Origin: Sanderia malayensis
Lineage: Eukaryota; Cnidaria; Scyphozoa; Semaeostomeae; Pelagiidae
Direction of reading: 5' to 3'
DNA: 64,000 nt
Assembly: GCA_013076295.1 (NCBI GenBank)
Contig: RQOL01000861.1
Span: forward strand, 1,116,001 to 1,180,000
Shown: piece after piece, positions 48,561-64,000 of the stretch
Layout of the letters: each line of letters opens with the position of its first letter
How positions within the stretch are numbered: the stretch's first letter is position 1
Notes under the pieces: generated by a model
Databases searched by the model: none
What the model was told of the DNA's origin: nothing
Seen by the model: the letters and a program-made list of their open reading frames with translations, nothing else
Position numbers and translations under genes: made by a program

Positions 48561-48611
48561 GTTCAAACATGACAAGGCGAGTTTTCTTTTCAGAAAAAGA
48601 CAGACAATCAG
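48561..48611 (+). promoter_or_regulatory. Candidate leader (5' UTR) exon a for the monooxygenase
   Basis: Sequence ending TTCAGAAAAAGACAGACAATCAG followed by the donor-like GTACAACGTAAAC. Near-identical segments occur at 49319 and 58498 and a diverged one at 57135. The ATG exons of both monooxygenase copies begin after an acceptor-like TTCAG at 50655 and 58835, so a spliced 5' leader is likely. The 5' end is unknown. Confidence 0.45.
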
Positions 48612-49260
48612 GTACAACGTAAACAATATTACTTATGGCAAGTTTCATGTCTTGATATAAATAGTTTTATTAGCTTAAAAAAATTCAATTGGGTTATAAA
48701 ATAGAAGTAACAACGTTCCATTAAAAGACCATGCACTTAACTTTCATACTCTTTCAGCAATTTTATTTTATTGTTTATGTTGTCTCACTCAGCATCTCCA
48801 TCTCAAGCATCTTAGTAAATTGTAGAGTAGATCATGCCGAAAAACGTCGCGTGAGAATTTCAAAATAAACTGTAAACGTGTTTTAAGGCCTTTTTCTCTT
48901 CTACTAACAACGGTTTCTTCGATGAGACGGACAAGTAAATACACAGACACAAAAAATGACGACACAATTCTATATTTTATACTTTCAAGACGACATGTGA
49001 ATGCAAAACTTGGCCAAGCGAGATCGGCAGAGGCAGCAATAATAACTGAGGAAAAAGCTTCAAAACAAAATATGTATCAGGCCTTGTTCTTCAATGGAAA
49101 AAAATCATTGTCTTTCTCTTTCCATTTTCCACTTCAATCCCCCCGGGGTCTCGATTCGAAATAGACATTGTGCAAGTCTCTACCCTCATCGGACTACTCT
49201 TTCTTCTTCAACCGACCGGAACCACATGCATAGGCCAAACTTGGAGTGAACAGCAAGTTG

Positions 49261-49319
49261 TTCAGACGTGACAAAGCGAGTTAATAATCGTTCCTCTTCA
49301 GAAATATACCAACAATCAG
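49261..49319 (+). promoter_or_regulatory. Candidate leader exon b for the monooxygenase
   Basis: TTCAGACGTGACAAAGCGAG through ACAATCAG, followed by GTAAAACGTAAAC. It shares with copy d (58441-58498) both this stretch and the upstream phrase GCATAGGCCAAACTTGG. Confidence 0.45.
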
Positions 49320-50065
49320 GTAAAACGTAAACAATATTACTTATCGCACAAATTTAACGTGCTACATATAAATAGTTTTATAAATGTTAAAAACTAATTC
49401 AATCCATAACTGTTAGGACGTGAACAATGACCACAAGATCAAATCATTGTGAATCATTTCCAGACTAAACATGAAATACCTATCAGTTATACGAATGGGC
49501 TACAATTTGAGCCTAAATATTTAAAATATTCCATTTTATTGCTTTGGAATCAGAGCTTGCATTCCTCTTTATTAATATAAACTAGAAGTAACGTCCCATT
49601 AAGAAATCATGCGCTTGGAGAGAGCAAAAATGGCAATTAGAAGTTGTTTGCCCGCTTTAGAATTTTCATCACAATGCAGCACATTGTATTACGGCACAAT
49701 TCAATACCATAATAAAACAATAGAGCAAATTGGTTTTCATTTTCGCCATTTCAGGAGGACAGCCAGACAAGACAGGAATTTTGTAACTACTAACTTGGTA
49801 ATCAATTGAAGTACATTACTACCTACACTTAAACTTGTGTTCTTAACAATTTCATCTGAGCCAGACAACTTTGTTATTGCGACTAATATATGCACTAACC
49901 TTTGCTGCACCAGCCTTTTTCAATGCCTGAACCGAAAGAAGTCGTGATTGACCTACTTGCAGCTCACACGCGCCTTACACGCCTGTCGAAAGGAAAAGTA
50001 TTGCCGTTGTCAATAAGCTGGGTTTTTCAGGATTCTGTTCTTCTTCGCGAGAAATGGTTATCTAG

Positions 50066-50393
50066 AAAACATGGAGTGTGAAATAACGGAATGGAATAGA
50101 ATGGAATAATGAGGTGATGGAATGGAATGAAATATGGAGGAAATGAAATGTGGAAAACATGGAATGACTTTCAAAATTTGTAGTGGGAAAATATATGATA
50201 TATTGTAGCAAAATATACATGTTTGTGTTCTGCTATATCTTGTAGCCCCTCTTTTAGCATGAGTCTTAATCTATTACGGATAAATTGCGAATAAACTCAT
50301 CATTTAGGCCACTGCAAGTTTCAATTATGGGTTTGAAACTTGCAGTCGCATCATTCCATCATTCCATTCCATCATTCCACACTCCATGTTTTG
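50066..50393. mobile_element. MITE with GGAAT-rich ends
   Basis: Ends AAAACATGGAGTGTG and its mirror CACACTCCATGTTTT. The subterminal parts are GGAATGGAATGA repeats. An internal 13-bp palindrome (ACTGCAAGTTTCA, 10-nt spacer) lies at 50311-50346. It is upstream of the first monooxygenase ATG. Confidence 0.7.
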
Positions 50394-50665
50394 AGCGAAT
50401 TGATGAACAAAATGTTGGAAAATTTTTGTAGTCGTAACGTCAAGAAATGAGCATATATACGTTTGAGACATTATGTGGCCGATTTCGGATTTGGGACGGT
50501 CGGTTTAGTAATAATTTGCAATAAAATATACGGTCAGATTTTCACAAAAAACCTGCCTGCCTGCAAGAGAGGTTCAAAGTCAGTTCTTGCCTCTTTCCTA
50601 AAAACTTCTTTCCCGTTTTGTTATTCATTCATTTCATTTCACTTTTATGCTTCAGCTGTGATAAC

Positions 50666-54430
<3,765 letters not shown>

Positions 54431-54682
54431 ACACACAGTTGAAGCACAACTATACTGTAGTTTGACCAGATATAAATATAAACCAACAACCAACAATTTG
54501 TAATGAACCTAATGATTATATAGTTTGATTCAGGATAAACCAAGAAAAAACAGAAACAGCGACTAGTACTGAGTTCACCATCAACAAACGAACAAAAACG
54601 AAACGATAAACTGCGATATTTACTACTGAGAATGTGTTGGTTGCGGCCAAACGTTTCTTATTTGTCTCTACCCAATATGAGC

Positions 54683-54793
54683 TACACGTTTTTTTATAAG
54701 AAACCTGGCTCAAGGCCTAGTGGTAAGTTTCTTAATTTTAGGGCGTCTAGATCTAGGTTTCTCATAAACCGGTTTCTTATAAAAAAACGTGTA
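54683..54793. mobile_element. MITE, TTATAAGAAAC family (copy 3)
   Basis: TACACGTTTTTTTATAAGAA to its mirror TTCTTATAAAAAAACGTGTA, 111 bp. The interior shares GGCTCAAGGCCTAGTGGTAA-like sequence with the copy at 1552. Confidence 0.75.
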
Positions 54794-55520
54794 GCCTCAC
54801 GGAGTATGATATCCCCAGTGTTCTATTTCGAAACCATGGGGAAACATAACAATCAGTTTTTTTAATGTTTATTGAAAGCTTCCATGCACAGAATTCTTCG
54901 ATTCTTTCCAGAGAGTTTTTTAACTTTCAGATGTGCATGACTGAGCAAAGGCTTGGTCATCTCTGCCAAAATCTCTGGTAAATAGATTTTTGATGTCAAC
55001 AATATATATGTTGAAGAGAAATGGGCAGAAAACGCATCTTGTTGCAAGGCCAATTTTACCAGGGTTGGGTTCAACAGCCCCCCCCCCCCCTGGGTTCAAC
55101 AGCCCCCCTGGGTCCTTCTGCTAATGCAACAGTACATACTTTCACAAATCCGTTGTCAACTAACTTGATGTACAAGTGGTTCGGGCGTGACAAGACGAGT
55201 TGACCAAATCGTTCCAGGGGCGGATCCAGACGGACGCAACAGACGCAAATGCGTCGGTCAGATTTGTTGGGAAAATATTAAAAATTTTACCATTATTTTC
55301 ACTTTGAAAAAGAAATTAAAACTTTTCATCCGAGTTCGAATAATAACGTTTTGCCCGAATCTATTTATTCGTTTCCTTTACATCGTTTCCCCCCTATAGA
55401 CGGAAGTAAATATTTCATTCACCCATTTTTACGGGCTTGGAGCCGTTGACAAATAAGTGGCAACACTTCTTGCCTTGCCACTGAGCCTTTGTCCTTTAAA
55501 ACGCAAGTGTGCAAAGAAAC

Positions 55521-55776
55521 AGATGCAAACCAATCAGAATTACGGATGCTGCTTCACGACAAAGTGGCGGGAGCGTCTGTCAATTTCAAATAACTGATGC
55601 AAACCAATCACGTTTCTCTCTCTACTGATGCAAGCCAATCAGAATTATCAATGCTGCTTATGAGATAGTACGGGGAGCGTTTGTCAATTTCAAAAAACTG
55701 ATACAAGCCAATCAGAATCATCCCCTACTGATGCAAACCAATCATTTTACATTTCCAATGATGCAAGCCAATCAGA
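55521..55776 (+). promoter_or_regulatory. Cluster of six octamer-like + CCAAT motifs
   Basis: Six copies of GATGCAA(A/G)CCAATCA (one with GATACAAG) occur in about 250 bases, with a partial tandem duplication of about 105 bp (GGGAGCGT...TGTCAATTTCAAA). CCAAT is the NF-Y binding core, and ATGCAAA resembles the POU octamer. This may be promoter DNA or a repeat; no gene start is visible directly downstream. Confidence 0.5.
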
Positions 55777-55843
55777 TGAACGCTGAGCTCTCGATCGACA
55801 ACACTGCAAATAAACATAAACTGTTGTGTTGTGTTGAGTTGGG

Positions 55844-56267
55844 CAGGGTTGCCATTTGGCCTATTTGGAGGCCAAATTTGAAAAATCTGGCCTAATTGGA
55901 ACTTGTTTGGCTACCGAAAAATTGGTTTGGCCTCCACAGTAAATCTGGCCTAATTGAGAAATTCTGTCATAAATAATAGTTTCAGTCACAAATTCATCGA
56001 ATTCACAAGTTTCATCCCTTCAGATCAAAGGAAAACCCGCTACATCCGCTGACATCTGTCCATGACGTAATTATCTCATGGCAGCTCCTTGTATGCGTAA
56101 TTTGTTTTTTGTATTTTAAACAATGCGTCTTTTGTTCTGAGACACTGAATCCTTTGTTCTAAAACAATGACTTTTGTCTTTTGAAAATTTGGCTACAAGG
56201 GGCAAGAATTTGGCCTCCCGCGAATCTAACTCTGGCCTCCACTGGCCAAAGGGATGTGGCAACCCTG
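55844..56267. mobile_element. Non-autonomous hAT element
   Basis: Terminal inverted repeats CAGGGTTGCCA and TGGCAACCCTG, flanked by a perfect 8-bp target duplication GAGTTGGG (55836-55843 and 56268-56275). The ends carry TTGGCC repeats. The 8-bp duplication and CAGGG ends are diagnostic of hAT transposons. It has no transposase. Confidence 0.85.
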
Positions 56268-57099
56268 GAGTTGGGTTTTTTGTTGCAAAATGTATCCTTC
56301 AAAATGGCGTTGATTTTGGCGTTTGATAACAAGGAATTAAATTTCTCTTTCTCCGTCGAGAATGAGCTATACGAAGAAAAGCTTTAAAACTTCCGAGAAA
56401 GATGCTTCCAATTGTTTACTAGCAAGTTCTCAAAGTATCAAGTTTGTAGCATCTTTGTCGTATCAGTGTAATGTATTCCCCTTTAATAGGCCCATTAGCA
56501 AACACATTGCAATTTACAATATAATAAAACTATACATATATAGCCAAAAATTTCAGGATGAACTGCGTCATTTATGGAATAAGAACACAAAGTTTCAATT
56601 TAACCTAGTTTTGAATCAAGTACAGCATTGAGATCTTGAACAAAAACAAATTCTCATGCTATAACAATTCACATTATCACTGCGTTGTATCTAACTGTCC
56701 CCACAGCACAGCTGGAGATGGAAATTGTCTAGGTATTCAATAACAATTTCACTCCCATACAGAAACATCGTCTGATGCTGATGAGATAATTGTTCTGTTA
56801 AGTTTTGTTCAATTTAATAGTTTAATAATTATGTAAGTTGTAGTATGAAATATTCTGATATATTTTGAAGCTGGTGTTAGGCAACAAAAACTGTGCCTCG
56901 CTTACATTGAACTTCGTTGTATTCTATCAATGTTTTCACTGCCCACGTTAAAGCAAAATTTGATCAGCATTCAGCACTGGAGGTGCCAAAATTGTTATTA
57001 GTTACATTTAATATCTAGAAGGGCGTGGCCGACGAAAAGTTTATGGGCCACGCCCAAAAGCCTGCAATAGAGCGTCGGTCAGATTTTATGCTGGATCCG

Positions 57100-57135
57100 C
57101 CCCTGCGTTCATCTTCCAAAAGAACAGATAATCAG
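57100..57135 (+). promoter_or_regulatory. Candidate leader exon c (diverged)
   Basis: CGTTCATCTTCCAAAAGAACAGATAATCAG-like sequence followed by GTATGG; resembles the leader segments at 48611, 49319 and 58498 but is more diverged. The flanking AATATTATTTACAT also matches. Confidence 0.3.
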
Positions 57136-57697
57136 GTATGGTTTCAACAATATTATTTACATAGAAAATGTAACTTTGAAGGACTAATTGAATGCATAAT
57201 TCTCATTTAATAATTTGAAGGGAACTCACCTGCAGATTAAAATGTCGTCAGGAAAAGCTGAACAAGATTCAGTTTTGCGAAAGTTCTATTTTTAATCCAT
57301 GATTAAAGTTGCAAACATACAACAAGATCAAACAAAATTTTCCGGTTAGATACTTTGATAAGCTACAATGTAAACCAGAAATCAAACTCATATTTCAGGT
57401 AATGTTCAAGAAATTAGTGTTTGTGTTCTGTTGTGTCAATTCACACTGTGCTTGACTAGGCCGCAAATAATGACCCGTAGGTCATATTATTTGGAATTAC
57501 TTTCAAACTACACATAAAATGCCTACTAGCTATATGAAACTGCTAAAATTTAAGGCCGAAACATTAAAAATGTCTTCCATGTTATCGCTTTGAAATTAAA
57601 GCTTGTAATTCTCTTTATAAGTATATACAAAACCTAAATTCGGCCGTAAGCAAGACCCCCTGGAGAAATGATACAAAAACAAAAATGCCTTTCAATG

Positions 57698-58036
57698 CAC
57701 TCTTTTTTTATAAAAATGCTTAATTTTTTGCTGAGCCTCAATATTCTTAATTTTTTCTATTTTGAGCCTCGGAATATTCTTAAAGTTTTCTTAGCGCGGC
57801 AGAAAATACGGATATGGCAATACACTGCTATTATTACCATCAACGCCAAAAACGCATAAATGACTAACAGAATAAGTCCTATTTCCTGTAGCACAGATTT
57901 TATCGACATTTTCATCGAAATTTGGATGAGTGTATTTGAAACCATTGCCTTACAACATTCTTGAAATTTTCTTCAATTTTACGAATTTTGAGCCTCATTA
58001 TTCTTATAAAGTTTTTTCTTATAAAAAAAGAGTGTA
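57698..58036. mobile_element. MITE, TTTTTTATAA family (diverged copy)
   Basis: CACTCTTTTTTTATAAAAAT on the left and the mirror CTTATAAAAAAAGAGTGT on the right, with repeated GAGCCTC and ATTCTTA motifs inside. The layout matches the TTATAAGAAAC elements, but the sequence differs. Confidence 0.6.
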
Positions 58037-58440
58037 AGGTACAAATAGAAGCAAAAGTTGTTAAAGGGTACGAAGCAGTGTTTGCGAAATTAATACCAGT
58101 GTTCTAAGTCAATGCAAAAATGCAACTTTCATTGCACCGAACTTTCCGCAATGTAACTGAGTTCCACCAAAGCAAAGCAGGTTTGCATATAGATAATTAC
58201 TTCTCCTTGGCAAGAATCTTTAACGACTGCTCAAATGTTGTCGCATGTCGTTTTGGTTTGTTAATCGATTATTGACTCTTTCATGCGCAAATACATATTT
58301 TCCAATTGAACCTAGACACATTTTTTTCACTTTTATCGAAAATATCTTTGTCCGAAGAACGAGTTTTGTAAAAATATGCCACTCTTTCTCCAACCAACCT
58401 CAACCATGTGCATAGGCCAAACTTGGGGTAAACATCAAGT

Positions 58441-58498
58441 TGTTCAGACGTGACAAGGTGAGTTAATCGTTCCTCTTCAGAAAAAGCCAGACAATCAG
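58441..58498 (+). promoter_or_regulatory. Candidate leader exon d for copy 2
   Basis: TGTTCAGACGTGACAAGGTG through AGACAATCAG, followed by the donor-like GTACAACGTAAAC. It is the nearest leader-like segment to the copy 2 ATG exon, whose acceptor-like TTCAG precedes 58835. Confidence 0.45.
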
Positions 58499-58845
58499 GT
58501 ACAACGTAAACAATATTACTTATGGCAAGTTTCATGTCTTACATATAAATAGTTTTATTATCATAAAAATATTAAATTGGGTTATAAAATAGAAGTAACG
58601 TCCCATTAAAAAATCATGCACTTAAGTTTCATACTCTTTCAGCAAATTTATTTTGTGGCCGATTTCGGATTTGGGACGGTCGGTTTAGTAATAATTTGCA
58701 ATAAAATATACGGTCAGATTTTCACAAAAAACCTGCCTGCCTGCAAGAAAGGTTCAAAGTCAGCTCTTGCCTCTTTCCTAAAAACTTCTTTCCTGTTTTG
58801 TTATTCATTCATTTCATTTCACTTTTACGTTTCAGCTGTGATAAC

Positions 58846-62620
<3,775 letters not shown>

Positions 62621-63235
62621 ACACATAATTGAAGCACTCTTTCTTTTATTAAACATTTCGCAAATGTTGCCTTGCATTTTAGTAATCATCGAATGTTTTT
62701 ATTGATATTTTTTATCTCGCGTAGATAAGATTATTATAAAGATTATCAAGGAGGACATTTCTCTTCAGCACATGTGCAGATTTCTTTTCTTTGCTTGGCT
62801 CTATCTCATTATCATCATTATCCTTCTTCCACCGTGCGGGTGGTTGGAATTCCCATGACAACCCCATTTCCATACGATTCTGCCAGACTCACTACATTGC
62901 GTCCCTGTGGTTTGTTCGTTGGACATCCCCGATTCACAAACAATACCCGTGCAACAAGTCTACGGCCCTGCCCTCTCTGGCATTTCTCTTCCCCCCCAAG
63001 ACCCATAATGTCTGGCCCAGAATATCGAGCCATGGTACCAGGAAAGTCATTTTTCGGGAATGTACATTCGTAGGAGTTTTGAGTGTGTCCCTACCAAACT
63101 ACATGTCTCAACCCCTCTGAATTATCCTAGCCATTTTGGTCTTAGTTTTAGGTGCAGAGTACACGGAACCATGTTGTGTGTACTCTGCATTTAATTTCAG
63201 TGACTGAGCTGAGCTGAAAATTACATTCGTTTATA
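62621..63235. other. Intergenic region with repeat fragments
   Basis: Contains a lone GACTCACTACATTGCGTCCC end (about 62887) related to the element at 48317 and a hairpin GCAGAGTACAC/GTGTACTCTGC at about 63155-63189. Overlapping ORFs in the 62774-63120 stretch run in several frames and look like repeat sequence. Confidence 0.5.
62648..62653 (+). terminator. Possible polyadenylation signal ATTAAA of copy 2
   Basis: ATTAAA lies 28 bases after the stop codon of copy 2. It is a common AATAAA variant; a short 3' UTR is implied if used. Confidence 0.35.
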
Positions 63236-63965
63236 CAGTTGACATCCGCTAACTCGAATACCCGCTGACTCGAACATTCGCTTGCTCGAACGAATTTTTG
63301 TTTCCCTTGGACGTTGGACCAAAAAGTGTCCGCTAATTCGAACTCAAAACTTTTTTCACAAAATAATTCACAAATTTTATTGACTTTTCATTAAAATAAT
63401 ATGTTTAGTAATTAATTGCTCGTGTAGAACATCTATAAACGACTTTGTTCCTTCAAATTTTAGTTCACAAGAAACTTTCATTCCTTCACCGTCACCAAGG
63501 TTGACTGCTGGCCATTTATTGTTACATGACACGAACCGTTTTTATCCCCCCTCAGAAAATGAAATGCTGTTTTTCCAAATTTTTCATTAACTCCTTTTGA
63601 TAAGTGTTCAACAATTCTTCCTTGTTTCAAAATATAGACAACATATCTGTCGGCTTCATTATCTGGTTGCATGGCACTCATAAGCACTTCTTCTTTTATG
63701 TGCTCCATCTATCCTTAAAAAACATAGAAACTTTTCACGTATGAACCATTCACATATTGAACTCGTATTTTTTGCCCAATTAACGCGTTTTATACGTATT
63801 TTGCTTAAAATTTAAATAGATTCGCTATTTGAAAGTTTATTTTACTTTCTTGACTCGAATATTACTAATTTAGCTGAAAAATCCTGGCATCCACTCAGTC
63901 GAACATTCGCTTACTCGAACAAATTTCGATTTCCCTTCAGGGTTCGAGTATGCGGATGTCAACTG
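63236..63965. mobile_element. TA-flanked TIR element with a small ORF
   Basis: Ends CAGTTGACATCCGCTAACTC and the mirror of CAGTTGACATCCGCATACTC, with TA on both sides; subterminal CGAACATTCGCTTACTCGAA repeats are inverted too. About 730 bp. This fits a pogo/Tigger or Tc1-type non-autonomous element. It encloses the ORF at 63478-63708. Confidence 0.75.
63478..63708 (-). CDS. Small HIRAN-like ORF inside the TIR element (76 aa)
   Basis: MEHIKEEVLMSAMQ opens the ORF, followed by PDNEADRYVVYILKQGRIV and VEHLSKGVNEKFGK. The pattern of Pro-Asp-Asn-Glu, a Tyr-Val-Val strand, Gln-Gly-Arg-Ile-Val and a His-Leu pair resembles HIRAN-type domains (EP.N..D..AV.V...G..VGHL) seen in HLTF and in many invertebrate repeat-borne ORFs. 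It may be a captured gene fragment or part of a larger spliced product. It ends cleanly inside the element; no transposase motif is visible. Confidence 0.4.
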   Translation of the reverse strand: MEHIKEEVLMSAMQPDNEADRYVVYILKQGRIVEHLSKGVNEKFGKTAFHFLRGDKNGSCHVTINGQQSTLVTVKE

Positions 63966-64000
63966 TATCTCAACATATCAGCATATTACTTTATAGACAA

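Larger units (their letters stand above)
54431..58834. other. Region between the two monooxygenase copies
   Basis: No complete gene is seen. It holds MITEs at 54683-54793, 55844-56267 and 57698-58036, a CCAAT-box cluster at 55521-55776, diverged leader-like segments near 55180 and 57110-57135, and the leader-like segment of copy 2 at 58441-58498. ORFs are short and unrecognised. Confidence 0.6.

Noticed and set aside
48922..49164. 80-codon plus-strand ORF
   Set aside because: No recognisable motif and no splice context; lies among the repeated leader segments.
62774..63120. Three overlapping ORFs of 71-109 codons
   Set aside because: Different frames on both strands over repeat-like DNA, with no domain or splice support.

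Overview
The window is intron-rich animal (metazoan) nuclear DNA, AT-rich and packed with short inverted-repeat transposons. There are no bacterial operons, ribosome binding sites or CRISPR arrays. Gene content (a Trio-like SEC14/spectrin protein, a HEPN-NACHT receptor-like protein and a bacterial-type flavin monooxygenase), introns of a few hundred bases to about 4.5 kb and many TA-flanked MITEs suggest a marine invertebrate. A cnidarian-like animal is my best guess, but the sequence does not prove the phylum.

Layout. (1) About 1.1-30.8 kb, minus strand: the 5' part of a very large gene, 30 exons and 1906 codons in the window. It encodes a SEC14 (CRAL-TRIO) domain followed by a long spectrin-repeat array of the Trio/Kalirin type and runs off the left edge. 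I assembled it exon by exon; splice phases agree throughout. (2) 32.0-39.3 kb, minus strand: a nine-exon gene for a 1644-residue low-complexity, coiled-coil protein whose N-terminus recalls the uncharacterised animal protein KIAA2012. (3) 41.3-45.8 kb, minus strand: a two-exon gene for a 1082-residue HEPN-NACHT protein. (4) 48.5-62.6 kb, plus strand: two tandem five-exon copies, each encoding 451 residues, of a flavin monooxygenase that closely resembles bacterial trimethylamine monooxygenase (Tmm). Similar short leader-like segments recur upstream of the copies. (5) 62.6-64.0 kb: transposon remnants, including a TIR element with a small HIRAN-like ORF.

How the pieces relate. The left gene is probably a cytoskeletal or signalling scaffold; whether it carries the RhoGEF domains of Trio cannot be seen here. 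The HEPN-NACHT gene and the first monooxygenase copy are divergently transcribed from a shared intergenic region of about 2.8 kb (measured to the first leader-like segment). The most notable features are: the unusually long, exon-quantised spectrin array (seven repeated A-B-C exon modules, with A always 123 nt and B almost always 192 nt); the bacterial-type Tmm-like enzyme in tandem in an animal genome, with GC-AG introns and repeated leader exons; and a dense set of MITE families, several with clear target-site duplications.

All homology statements rest on reading the translated sequence against remembered family features. No database search was run.
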